From: Musa acuminata AAA Group
Taxonomy: Eukaryota; Streptophyta; Magnoliopsida; Zingiberales; Musaceae
NCBI RefSeq assembly: GCF_036884655.1
Contig: NC_088340.1
Coordinates: 682,001 to 746,000, forward strand
Length of the DNA: 64,000 bases
Direction of reading: 5' to 3'
Shown: in pieces, positions 11,681 to 22,794 of the stretch
Position numbering within the stretch: position 1 is the stretch's first letter
Layout of the letters: each line of letters starts with the position of its first letter
The notes under the pieces: model-generated
The model's input: only the letters and a program-made list of their open reading frames with translations
Told to the model about the DNA's origin: nothing
The model's database searches: none
Made by a program: the position numbers and the translations under genes

Positions 11681-12890
11681 CTTACAAACTTCGCTTTGAT
11701 AGTACTATTATTCTTGTGTCTTGATTATCCTAGTTCTGCATTATTTACATTTGTCTAGGCTGCCCTTTTTACTTCATTGAACAAGATGAATGTTTGACAT
11801 TGTAAAAGTATAATGGATTTTATATTAATCTTTCTTAAGTTAATTAATTAATCCCATTTAATTTATTATCACTGGATGGTTAAAACAGAGATATTCAAAT
11901 TCTAATATTTTTATTTTAAGTTAGTTGATTGATAATAATGGTTAGCGATTATCGATTTGAGTTAATATGCCGAGAATCTAGGAACATGTTCTGTATTATT
12001 CCCAAACTTTGCGGGATGTACGTACCTAAAAATCTTTAAAGAAATAAATGAGTGAAAATTTATTCAACAAAAAATCATAATATTTTGATTATTTGGTATC
12101 GATTATATGAATCTTTTATCTTTTATTAAATTAAAATTTTCTAGATTTTATTTATATTTTTAGTTAATTATTTTTAGGTATTTCGATCTCTCGTACATAT
12201 ATCTTCATTGATTATTCCTCATTTTATTTTCTTTCGTATGGTTAAAATTTTATTATTTTATTTATAATCTTATATAGATAAATTTAAATACTAATTATAA
12301 TATTTTAAGCTCGTTTATTTACTATGAAATTGAATAGAAAGAAAAGAAAGCATTTAAAAAGTAAAAGAAAAAGGATGATTTTCCTGTAAAATACATATAT
12401 TTTGGATGTTTTTCAATCGATATCCTTTTTTTTATTTTTTATTCAAAAATATCTCTAATTAAAAAATATCTAAAATATCTCTCCAAAAAAATTTCGTTAA
12501 TTATTTTTTATCTGTGATGTATCAAATGGTCTCAAGTTTTTTTTTTAATTTATCTGATTTATTTATATTCTTTTAAGTAAGCTTGATAATATTTGTGTTA
12601 TAGTGATCAAAACATTATAACAGATATTTTTCTGTGATGGTTGAAAGAAAATTGCCTAAAAAATGATTTAAAACAGCTAAAGAACGGACAAAACAAAACA
12701 AGGGGCGGTCGTGCCAATCTTATCCGCTTTCCGGCCTTCAAAGCGTCAGCTCATCTCACGGGAGTTACTGTATTACGATCCTTGAAATACCCAAAACACC
12801 CTGAATGGATTCCGTGACGCCGTCTCTTCGGACCCCTGCTTTCCTTCCGATCCGTTATCCCATGTTGTCCTTATCCGTCTTTTCGCCCCC
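11681..12890. other. AT-rich spacer and upstream region of the 13.0-kb gene
   Basis: Very AT-rich to about 12690, with poly-A and poly-T runs and no open frame of interest. Composition then changes sharply to GC/CT-rich and remains so into the next gene, marking its promoter. Confidence 0.6.
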
Positions 12891-12892
12891 AC

Positions 12893-12898
12893 TATATA
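12893..12898 (+). promoter_or_regulatory. TATA box of the small-protein gene
   Basis: TATATA in the context CCCCACTATATACGAGC, about 120 bp upstream of the ATG. A CT-rich leader begins about 30 bp downstream, which is the usual spacing to a plant transcription start near 12925. Confidence 0.65.
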
Positions 12899-12943
12899 CG
12901 AGCAGACATCCCCCTCCACCTCACTCACTTCACTCTCACTCCT

Positions 12944-12982
12944 CCCCCCCCCCCCCCCCCCCCCCTCCTCTCTCTCTCTCTC
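12944..12982. repeat. C22 homopolymer followed by a (TC)n tract in the 5' leader
   Basis: A run of 22 cytosines (12944-12965) is followed by CTCCTCTCTCTC. It falls between the inferred start site and the ATG at 13014, so it should be transcribed into the leader of the small-protein mRNA. Confidence 0.93.
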
Positions 12983-13013
12983 TTTCTGCGCTTGCTCGAT
13001 TGCTTCTTCTTCG

Positions 13014-13436
13014 ATGGGATTCGACGCGGATTCCTCGCCGCCATCCTCCCCGTCCTCGCTGAAGCAGCGCCTCCGGTCCTCGATCTGCTTCTCCTGCTGC
13101 TTCCGCGGCGCCGCCGCCCGCGAAGAGCAGCCGGCGTCGCTGATCCGGTCCTCCACGGTCTGGCTCCGATCCAAGGCGCAGGACCTGCCGGAGATCGGCG
13201 GCAGGTGTCGCGGCCTGGTGGCGAGGATCGGGAGGCACCGCGGCCGCCCCCACACCGGCGACTTCCACTACGACGCACTCAGCTACTCCCTCAACTTTGA
13301 CGAGGGACCCACCGACGACGACGGCGACGACCCCGCCGCGGCCGATCAGCCTCCCAGGTACCGCGGCTTCTCCTCCCGCCTTCCGCCCTCCCCGCCTCCC
13401 CCGCCGCTGCGGCCGGCCGTCGGGATCGCGTGCTAA
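13014..13436 (+). CDS. Small conserved plant protein of unknown function, 140 aa
   Basis: An intronless GC-rich frame of 140 codons plus TAA, beginning MGFDADSSPPSSPSSLKQRL. Features: a Ser/Pro-rich N-terminus; a Cys-containing stretch (SSICFSCCFRG); an Arg-rich middle; the motif HYDALSYSLNFDEG at about residues 85-98; and a C-terminal YRGFSSRLPPSPPPPP stretch ending in Cys. The (Y/F)xYDxLSYxLNFD...FSSR combination recurs in a family of short, uncharacterised plant proteins, as far as I recall; I know of no assigned function. There is no signal peptide and no membrane segment. Larger minus-strand frames across this locus are shadows of its GC-rich codons. Support comes from the TATA box, the CT-rich leader, and the coding composition, which collapses right after the stop. 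Confidence 0.8.
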   Translation: MGFDADSSPPSSPSSLKQRLRSSICFSCCFRGAAAREEQPASLIRSSTVWLRSKAQDLPEIGGRCRGLVARIGRHRGRPHTGDFHYDALSYSLNFDEGPTDDDGDDPAAADQPPRYRGFSSRLPPSPPPPPLRPAVGIAC

Positions 13437-14100
13437 GTACCGTCTCGATCGATCCATATCCTTTTCTTGTACATACACGTGTGACGTTCTCTGCCGTTCG
13501 ATGCGTATGTTTTTTACCATCTCAAAGCATTTCTTCCTCCTCGTTAAGGAGAAGGACGCTTCCTTGGGGCTTGCTGTTGGTTTCTTCCCCGTTCATTTGA
13601 TGGGTTAGTGTAATGATTCGTAATGAGGACGAGGATGGGGCCCATGCAAACGAAAGAGTGTGGACTGCACTGCGTTGGCATCTGATTGATGGCAATTCCT
13701 GAGAGCGACTCATCCCGACTATGCCATCACAAAAGATGTGGGTCCCGTGACATGAGAATTTGAGTCCTGCAATGATTTTGGAGTTGAATTGTTCTTTATT
13801 TCCCTATTTATGTTAGAAATTGGGCGATTTTTCTATCAAAGCTTCATAAAATTTTCATGTTTTCTCAGGTAGCGTCTTTTTTTTTTGTTTTGATAAAATG
13901 AAAAAATTGATAATACGTTTTTCTAATTTTCATCTTGTCCAAATCAACCGGTTCAATCCAATTAATTGAACCCAATCAAACCACAAAATAAAATTATATT
14001 TTATTAATTAAAGACAGTATATATCTAATACAATTATATATATATATATATATATATATATTTAATTTCTCCACACACATAAATAATTTTCTTTCAAATC
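13437..14100. other. 3' flank of the small-protein gene and AT-rich spacer
   Basis: No gene is visible. It contains a (TA)n tract at 14035-14061 and AACCGGTTCAATCC-type sequence near 13945. Confidence 0.55.
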
Positions 14101-14212
14101 CGAAGTACCCTAAATCCCCGGGAAGCAAAGACGGGACCGAAGAGAACCCTAACTCTGTGCAGGAAGGGGAGGAATTGAAGCTACCGTAGAGGTTTTCCTG
14201 GACGGTTCTGGG

Positions 14213-14377
14213 ATGGCAGCTTCTTTCCTGCGATCGCCTCCAAAATCAACCATTCATTATCTCCTCCCTGGACAGAGACGGGCGAAAGCCCCTGCAACTT
14301 CCTCCTATTTCCCGCCCGCTCCCCTTCCTCAACTTGTCCCTTGGACCGCAGGCACCTTTCGTCGTTGGCGTGGGTAA
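14213..14377 (+). CDS. Possible orphan exon with an organelle transit-peptide-like product
   Basis: A 54-codon frame starting MAASFLRSPPKSTIHYLLPG. It is rich in Ser, Ala, Arg and Pro and nearly lacks acidic residues, as plastid or mitochondrial targeting peptides are. It is preceded by leader-like sequence with CCCTAA motifs. The frame meets TAA at 14375 inside a potential donor (G|GTAATC at 14373-14374), so it could be exon 1 of a spliced gene. No second exon could be identified: downstream lies only plastid 16S-derived DNA and CT-rich sequence. It may be a gene fragment rather than a functional gene. Confidence 0.3.
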   Translation: MAASFLRSPPKSTIHYLLPGQRRAKAPATSSYFPPAPLPQLVPWTAGTFRRWRG

Positions 14378-14471
14378 TCCAAACCACGGGAGCTGCTGTC
14401 ACCGACCTCGTCATCGTCGTCGTCGACCCAGCAGCACCGCCTTCCGGGGCTGCGAATGTAAGCATAAAAAT

Positions 14472-14621
14472 CGGAAAATTCCCCACTGCTGCCGCCCGTA
14501 GGAGTCTGGGCCGTGTCTCAGTCTCAGTGTGGCTGATCATCCTCTCGGATCAGCTACTGATCATCGCTTTGGTAAGCTATTAACCTCATCAACTAGCAAG
14601 CCCCTCCTCCTCCGGCGGATC
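14472..14621 (-). mobile_element. Nuclear insertion of plastid DNA: fragment of the 16S rRNA gene (NUPT)
   Basis: Read on the minus strand this is the conserved part of plastid or bacterial 16S rRNA around position 350, including the equivalent of the universal 338 site (ACTCCTACGGGNGGCAGCAG) and GGGGAATTTTCCG, which matches the chloroplast version. On the plus strand it runs from CGGAAAATTCCCCACTGCTG to CAAGCCCCTCCTCCTCCGGCGG. Compared with the chloroplast gene as I know it, there are several C-to-T changes (for example TCTCAG for TCCCAG, GGATCA for GGACCA, GCTTTGG for GCCTTGG) and a deletion of about 12 bases after CAACTAGC. It is too short and too altered to be a functional rRNA gene. Confidence 0.9.
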
Positions 14622-14637
14622 AGCTACTGATCATCGC
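14549..14637. repeat. Dispersed copy of GGATCAGCTACTGATCATCG, 69 bp apart
   Basis: The 20-base segment occurs at 14549-14568 inside the plastid rDNA fragment and again at 14618-14637 at its edge. Both copies share the nuclear-type T in GGATC, so the second copy arose after the insertion had mutated. Confidence 0.85.
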
Positions 14638-15854
14638 GATGTCATCTTAAAGGATTGATTTTTATCCCATAGTTATGATTAATGGATTAGAGACAATGGA
14701 GGATGAGAAAGAAATCATAATCTCTCATATATCCACGGTTTATGTTCGTTGTTTAGTCATGTTTATATTTGTAATTTCTCACGTATCCTCGTACTCTGTC
14801 ACCTCCTCCCCTCCTCGTTGGTCTCCACCACCTCACTATCCTCCATGGCTTCCTTCACCTCCATCACCATCTCTTCTCCCTCTTCCTTGGCTTCCTCCTC
14901 CTCGTTGGTCTCCACCTTCTTTCTCTCTTTTCCTCGTTCACCGCTCTCACCCTTTCCTTGCCCTTCTCGTCCTCGTCTTCTTTCTTTTTTTTTTTCATTC
15001 TACTCCACTGCTCTCTCTTCCTCCCCTCTTCTTAATTTACATAAAGTAGTCGTTATACTCGATTACACTCGTTCACAGAATATATTAAAAATATATTATT
15101 ATATATTAAAGTATTTTAAATTTATAATAAAACTAAATAACTAAAGTTATCTTAAAAAAATATATTAATATATATATATATATATATAATTATCCTAAAT
15201 TACTCAGAAAACCATCGTTACACTCATTTTGTAACTCAAGTTACACTTATTCACAAAATATATTAAAAATTATATTAATTTTTATATAAAATTATACTTA
15301 ATCCATCATAAATTGAAAACATGTCATAGTTCCAAATAATTTTAGATTAGTTTGATCAAAATTAATTCAAGTTACACTCAATCACATATTTGATAAAAAA
15401 ATTTCTCTAACGAGTGATGATGTTATCGCTCATCAAGTGATGCTATTGCTAGTTTGATAGTATGCTATTGCTAGCGGTGGTCTCATCTAAACCTATAGTA
15501 AGACTACCATAGGTCATAATATTATATTTAAAATTTTAATTATTTTTAATTTTTTTAAAAAAATAAAAAAATACTAAATATCTTATAATAATATGCTTTG
15601 AAGAAGTTTGATTTTTTTAATAAAAATTTAACTTTAGTTATACTCGATTATATATTCAACACAAAAATACTATATTGTTAGCTCTCCGGAGGATGATTGA
15701 CGGGTATAGAATAGTGATTTGACAGATATAGAGTTATCATTAAAAAAAATATATTATCTATAAATTATTCAAATTTCGAGTTTTTTTAATTCGTCCTAAA
15801 ATTTATCATTATTCTATATTCTATATTATATTATTATTATTATTATAACAGCGA
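14638..15854. other. CT-rich block then AT-rich spacer
   Basis: Between 14790 and 15030 the plus strand is strongly pyrimidine-rich (repeated CCTCC, CTTCC, TCTCC), giving Ser/Pro/Leu-rich frames in two registers that I do not consider genes. After 15040 it is AT-rich, with a TA run at 15168-15189. No gene is seen. Confidence 0.6.
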
Positions 15855-15979
15855 CCGGATCAATTCCGTTACTTCTCGTACCCGTTTTCCGGATTCCCTG
15901 CTCGCCGACTCCCTCCTGCTCTTAGGGTTTTAAGTTCATCCAATTCCACCCCAAAACCCTGCCCTTCCCATCCCTTCGC
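15855..15979 (+). promoter_or_regulatory. 5' leader of the RAF-like kinase gene with a telo-box
   Basis: A C/T-rich segment immediately upstream of the ATG at 15980. It contains TTAGGGTTTT (15922-15931), a telo-box-like element often found near start sites of plant genes. The sharp change from AT-rich spacer at about 15850 marks the likely start of the transcribed region. Confidence 0.5.
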
Positions 15980-18900
15980 ATGGCCTCCGACCCCAAGGAT
16001 CCCCGCCCCCTTCCCCCCTCCGACGTTGCCGACCACCGGAAGGTCAAGCTCATTTGCAGTTACGGCGGCAATATCCTTCCCCGCCACGGCGACGGTGCCC
16101 TCCGCTATGCCGGCGGGGAGACCCGCCTCATAACTGTCCGCCGCGACTCCCCCCTCCCGGAGATCCTCCGCAAGATGGCCGAGGCCTGTGGCGGGCCGGT
16201 TGTCCTCCGCTACCAGCTCCCCGATGAAGACCTTGACGCACTCATCTCCGTCTCCACCACCGAAGACCTCGATAACATGATGGAAGAGTACGACAGGCTC
16301 GCCGCCGATAGCCCCTCTGCGAAGCTACGAGTCTTCCTCTTCTCACCCTCTGAAGTCACGGGTGCCGGTGCCGCTTCCTTTGCGGTCCACATTGACCTTC
16401 AGGAAACTGGCACTAGGTATCTCGATGCTGTAAACGGATTAGATTCGAGCATCAGGAGAAAGGATAGCGCGACGAGCTTCTCATCGACGCAGAATTCGGA
16501 TGGAACGACTGCCGCCGCCGCCGACGAGGTGAACAATGAAGGTACATCACCGGCTCATGTGTCTCCCACTGCTGCATCTGCTCAAGACACGTTGAAGTTG
16601 GTTTTTTCTGGTCAAGATGTTCTTGATCTGCTGCCGCCTACTACTAGTTCTAGTGAACAAACCGAATTATTGAGTTCAACTCAATCCGAATGGCCTCCTC
16701 TGGTGCCAGATCAAAACAGAGTGTTGAATTCAACTCAAACTGACTTGCCTTCCGTTGCATCATATGTTCCACAGTCCTACATTGATCCACAACAAGCTCA
16801 AATCTTAAACCCCCAATATTTACCAGTGGTGGGATTGCCTCTGCCAATTAATGTGGTTCGTGTGCCAGCACCAGCATATATGCCGCCATCCCACATTGCC
16901 GATCCAATGTCCCAAGTCGGTAATGGGACTTCGGTTCAGACAAAGGTGAATCCACACTCGCAAAATTCTAATGTTGACAAGACTGCCAAGTTTCCTAGTG
17001 ATGTGAAACTTCAGTCTTTGTCTCAGCTTCCTCCTTTGCCTTCTCCGTACTTGCTTGCACCAAATGTGGAACGTAGTGGGCTGCGCCAAGTGTCTTCATC
17101 GTCTCAAGGTCCTACGAGAAGATTTGAGGATTGTAATATGTGTCAAAAAGCCATACCTCATGGCCATTCAGATACTCTAATAAAGGAACAGGGTAATGGT
17201 CTCAGAAATGTTGTTCCTGAGGTGAATGTGGTATTGCAGAGTCACCATTCTGAGGATTTAACAAGCATGCGAGGACAGCAAATGATAGATGTCGGAATGC
17301 TGGTTGACGGTGTGGTGGAAACTCAAGCCGAGAATTTGGTAGCTACAGCTCCATCTAAGACATATGAGTTCAGCGAGACTATCCCTGGGATTCCATGGGA
17401 CAGTGGGAGGCCAGTTGTTGTGAATGCAGCCAATCCATATTATGCTAAGGTTTTTGTCCCACCAGTTTCTGTGGGTTTTCCAGGCACCTCACAAGCATCA
17501 CATGGAACTGTATCCAATCCTCAGAAAGCTCAAAAAGTGGAGTCAGTGCAAGAGCAGCAAGAAGTGCCACTGTCTTTGGGTCTCAACATGGAAAATCTTG
17601 ATTATCCAAACATTTCACTTGCACCGGCTTCATCGACCCTGCCATGTGGCCTTTATGGAATGCTCGTCATTCCTCAGTTTCATGGAGAGGATTACTTGCA
17701 ACAGCAGACCCAATTGCCTCAGCATATTGGGTTACCTAACTATCCTGTTGATCATAATTTCATTGTTGCCAGCACCAGTTCAGTTAGAAATTCAGATTAT
17801 CGAGAAGTTGGACAATCAGTCAATGGAACTGTGCCTGCATACTTGTTTGACTATGTTAGACCTATCAATGGGACACATCGAGCAATTTGCACAATTCCCC
17901 CTGGGGATCCGGGTTTCAGCAACCAGCCAAGACCAGTTGTGATTCCTGATATTGGGACCTCCAAGAATATAAAGCCTGAAAATCCACCATTGGTTGTAGT
18001 GAACACTCAGAATGCTGGACCGCAGCATAAGGAAAATGAGTTGTCTCATGGTGATCCCCTAATTAGTTCTGTAGTTGTTCCAGAAGGAAATGCTGGTCCA
18101 CAAATTGATAAACAGCTATCTGTGATAAGTGATGTTGCTTATGAACAAAGTGTTCAACCTTCCAACACCAGCCACATTCCAAATATGATGTGTAAACATG
18201 GACCCTATTCATACCATCTTGAAGCAGGTGTTGGACCAAGAGGGATGTTCAAGTGTGTAGATCCCACTTGCAATAAGAATGCCATCAAGAAGAACGTTAT
18301 TGGTGAACAGAAAGATGAGGTTCCCAGCCTTCATCCAGTTGAAGTATTTTGTGACATAACTATTCCTCAAAGTGATAATGCTCAGATTTACACTATTCAC
18401 CACGCTAGTAACATGAACCAAATCCAGCGAGCCATTTCATTAGACCCACTTGCGAGCAGCAAAGATCCTCAGAAAACCCTTACTGTTCTGCCTCCAATAC
18501 CTAGTGAAGTTTCCAACAGAGAATCAATAGCTATGAAGGAATTGTACAACAAGAATTCTGTGAATAGCATGGGCTCTGAGGTAACCGTTCCTGCAGGTGT
18601 TTCTAGCCACTTACCTGAGTCTCCAAGAATGGACTCGCCCAAAGAGCTCGTGTGTCCACTCAAAGGTCTCGCCCCCTGTTTTGCTGTATGAAATGTCTTA
18701 TTGCTGATTTAAAATCACTGATTACCACATTCTTAAAATCATCATCTCTTTGGCTGTTAAACTCAGAAGATGTCCATATTAAGCAAGATATCCAGACTTT
18801 TGAAGGGAAAGCATCAGCAGCAGCACTGCAGTCATCTGAAGTACCAGTACCTGTTCTCATTTCTCATGAAACAGAAGAGGTCAGTCCTAGTTCTAACAGA

Positions 18901-21540
18901 GAAAGTGGCTCCATAGAGAATACCTTAGAGAAAGATGATGACCAGAGTGAGGTGATGGGCACATCCTTTTTCATGTTTTCTACATCTACTCTTATTAGAT
19001 GCTAAAAATTATTGTAACACAGGCCATCAAGACCAAACAGTCAGAGAATTTAAAGAATGGTTTTCCAAGTACAGATGACATTGGACACCTTCAGGTTAGA
19101 AGATAAGTTCAGTATGTTCTTCATGTGTTAAACTTGTGCAATTGTAAGGTCAAGTTGACATAGTCTCTTGGTAAATGCTGAGATTGTTGGTTGCTGTTTA
19201 ATCCAGGTAATAAAAAATAGTGATCTGGAAGAGTTGCAAGAACTTGGCTCGGGAACATTTGGGACTGTGTATCATGGCAAATGGAGAGGTTCAGATGTTG
19301 CAATTAAAAGAATCAATGACAGGGTTTTTGCTGGGAAGCCATCAGAGCAGGAACGTGCAGTATGTGTCTCCATAGATTATTTGCTTCCTATGTTTCCTTT
19401 TCCTGTAGAATCCATGCTTACATATGTGTCTATGCATAAGCTCAGAGGGCTGACTTTTGGAACGAAGCTTGCAAACTTGCCAGTTTGCATCACCCTAATG
19501 TTGTGGCATTCTATGGTATTGTTCTGGATGGCCCTGGAGGATCCATTGCAACAGTAACAGAGTTTATGGTTAATGGTTCCCTTCGGCGTGCTTCACAGAA
19601 AAATCAGAAGTATTTGTTCATTTTTAATTTCATGTTTATCTGTTTATCTTTTTCCATTGAAAAATGCATGCAACTTTTTTCATAATTGTATGGTGTTAGT
19701 ATTTTGGGACAGTTTAACTCATTCCTATCTTTCAACAGGATCCTCGATAGGCGTAGATGTCTTCTTATTGCGATGGATGTGGCATTTGGCATGGAATACC
19801 TGCACAATAAAAATATTATACACTTTGACCTGAAAAGTGATAATTTGCTTGTCAACTTGAGGGATCCTCAGCGCCCAATATGCAAGGTGAACTTTATGCT
19901 TTCTACTGACACCATAGAATTCTCTTGAATGCTGTTTGGAATTTTAATATTATCAGCAATGCTGGAGGTTTTTATGATAAAGAGCAACCCTCAGGTGTTA
20001 AAATTACTATTTTAGTGTTTTACTGATCTAATTCCTTGAGTGAACTAACTGCTTATAACTAGCTAATACTGGCCATTTTTATGTAGCAAATATTTTATCA
20101 AAAATGATGTCGAGGATTGAAGTTCTGGCAGCATTGGGGGTGCCATGTCATGCATTTGGTCATTGTCTTGTCAGGACCACCCTTAGTTGATGGAATCTAT
20201 TCTTCCTGGTTTCGGGTGTCCCTTGTGCACTGATTTTTCACAAGACTGAAATCATCGAAGCCTACTGTTATAGAGAGTAGACAACACATGTTTGGCCTTC
20301 ACATTTTAACTTGGATGATATGCTGAAAAGAGGCAGAAATGCAGGAGGGAGAGGAGAATAGGATGATAACAGGTGTTGCCAGGGTCTGTCAGAAAGAGTA
20401 TTATGAAGATTGCAAATTTGTTCTGAAATATATGGAAGTAAAAGAATTGCCTGCTTTAAAAAGTACCAGTAACAAAAAGAAATGCTTCTGAGTTCTAAGA
20501 AATAAGAAAACAGAATTAAGTATTAGTAATGCTTTCTCTTGATCAATTTTTGTTTTCTTTATTAAAACAAAAAGAAATTGTAACACAAAGCAGGCGCTTA
20601 AATACTTGCTTGTCTGGTGTAACATCATTTGCGGGTTTTGCTACGTCAAAGTCAGGGTGTCACCAGAAATTTATAAATACCTTTTCTCCAAGCACCTCGT
20701 GCAGGTTGGTGATCTTGGTCTCTCAAAAGTAAAATATGAGACATTAATGTCTGGCGGCATGCAAGGAACCCTGCCGTGGATGGCTCCAGAACTTCTTTCT
20801 GGCAAAGATAACAGGTACACTGAGAAGGTAATGCTTAATCTCATAATTTTTGTATTTTATATCTTAATATCTAGTTGATATGTTACTTTTCATGCTACAG
20901 GAGCTCTGTGAATGATTTAACCATGTACTGTTAATGTGATGACTTTATGGCTAGGTCGATGTATTTTCTTTTGGGATTGTGATGTGGGAGCTCATTACCG
21001 GAGAGGAACCATATGGAGACATGCATTATGGAGCAATTATAGGTGACTTTTCTTTTCATATCGTTATTATATATTATTCATGATTTGACTGACAATGCGA
21101 TGATAACCCAAGAGAGGTTCCGTTGAGCCTCTTTATCATAGATATGCGTTGTAATGTTCTTTTTCCATATGTGATGAGCACGACTGGAACTTGTGATTTA
21201 ACAAGCAAGAATTGTCTCTGGGAGAACCACACCGGGAGTTGGTCTTATCTGCCTCGGTGCCTCTCCTATTGCAGAATTTTCACTGATGGTGTGCAAACCA
21301 GCACGCACCAGTAATATGTATTTCTTTTGGCATAAAAACTTTCATGCCTATTCATTATTTATTTCAATAGGTGGGATTCTGAACGACACACTGCGGCCTC
21401 CTGTGCCTGAATCATGTGACACCGAATGGGGATCACTGATGGAGCAATGCTGGTCCACCGAACCTTCGCAGAGACCAAGCTTTACAGATATCGCTAGCAG
21501 GTTACGGGCTATGGCAGCCGGACTTCCTCAGAAAGGATGA
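15980..21540 (+). CDS. PB1-domain Raf-like MAPKKK (B-group RAF), serine/threonine kinase
   Basis: The nine exons are 15980-18665, 18767-18951, 19023-19094, 19207-19359, 19446-19609, 19739-19886, 20705-20827, 20955-21042 and 21371-21540. All junctions are GT-AG and the frame closes at 1262 residues. Residues 22-105 are a PB1 domain ([19 protein letters not shown], with the acidic [15 protein letters not shown] segment). A long, poorly ordered middle follows. The kinase domain runs from about 987: P-loop GSGTFG 995-1000, VAIK Lys1015, catalytic HFDLKSDN with Asp1117, DLG 1139-1141 in place of DFG, and [12 protein letters not shown] and DLG are normal for this plant RAF group, so activity is expected. 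Relatives act in osmotic/ABA signalling upstream of SnRK2s or in auxin and blue-light responses. The specific RAF number cannot be assigned. The intron at 19887-20704 is the longest. Confidence 0.95.
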
Positions 21541-22369
21541 GCTGCAGCAGCAATCCGACCAAAATATGGTGCTCCTACTCATCGATGCCATTGACTGACA
21601 TGTTTGTGACCTTTTTTTTTTTGTGCAGCACAGCTCTTTGCAACGTGGTTCTGCTGAAGGCAGTACCCATATGACCTGTGAAGAGAATCCTCTCTCGTGT
21701 TTCACAACAAGATCAACGCATGCTTGCTTTTCCAATTTGTTCATTCTTTTTTACTCACGACTGGCTGGGCATGTGAATGGAAAAGCCTTATAAATCCCTT
21801 GAGAAGATAAGCTTCTGGCCTGCTGTTTTTGCATGTTCATATAAAGATTAAAGAGTATTGCAGTGGCTGTAGTTAACACATTAATATCGGAACTGAGACG
21901 TATCACATTTTTTGTTTGTATATTGTTCTATTCCGCTGGTTCTGAATCGTAGCCTCCTCCGGAATCACACCGGAATGGACAGGTAATCTTGCTCGTCATT
22001 AAATGTTTCGTACCAGATTTTAGTATCATATTTTTGTCAAGAATTGTAATGTGCATCGATCCGTGTGACCTTTGGAACTTGAGTTTGAAGATAATCTCAT
22101 CATACACCCACTACACGAGAGAGAGAGAGAGAGAGAGAGAGCATATCTACCTTGTTAGAATTTTTACGATGCATCTTCTATCACTGCATGTGTCAACCTT
22201 CCACACGTGAAAAGCACAACACTTTAATGTCGAGATAGATAGAAATAGAGAGAGAGAGAGAGAGGAGAGAATGTCTCCTTTGTTGGAGACACTTTGTGCT
22301 TGCATTTGCATAATATAGATGATGCATCTATATTTCATAAAGCACTAACATCTACTTAGATAGATTTCA
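21541..22369. other. 3' flank of the kinase gene with two (GA)n tracts
   Basis: No gene. GA microsatellites lie at 22117-22141 and 22247-22270. The first part is the probable 3' untranslated region. Confidence 0.7.
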
Positions 22370-22794
22370 TAAGCTCTGAACAACAAAGGGTCCAAGATCG
22401 CCTACCGCGATAAAAAAATCCCCACAAGCATCCACATGACACTACTACGGAATAACATAGCGAATCAGTCCTATACATTACCCGAAAAACCCATCTACCA
22501 TGTGCCACCTAGGTAGTTTTTGGGTGTTGTGCTAGTTGACACTCCACATTACTTTATCGAGCTAGAAAATTACAAAATTTGGATGGTTTGTTTCGGGGTA
22601 GTTTTGTCTGATTGCACATAATCTATATTTAAGCTTAAAACAACCACAAAAGCCAACCAAAATAGGGTTGCTAAGCCTACTGCAAGCCCTCTACATACTG
22701 TGCAAAGTATGAACAAAATCAAAAGACATGAACATATATGAGCATTACATTGAACATCTTATTTATAGCTTTATCGATGACATGCTCCCCCGCA
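22370..22794 (-). repeat. 3' LTR of the retrotransposon, truncated
   Basis: The left-hand terminal repeat. Its inner boundary ATCGATGACA abuts the complement of the polypurine tract (CTCCCCCGC from 22786). Alignment with the right repeat starts only at about 22370, so its outer end is missing or unrecognisable. Confidence 0.55.

Noticed and set aside
12773..13520. Three long minus-strand frames (up to 194 residues) over the small-protein gene
   Set aside because: They are antisense shadows of a GC-rich gene, with low-complexity Gly/Arg/Val composition; the plus strand has the TATA box, leader and conserved motifs.
14675..15144. Ser/Pro/Leu-rich frames of 124 and 131 residues
   Set aside because: Both arise from the same CT-rich tract in different registers; neither has a family signature.
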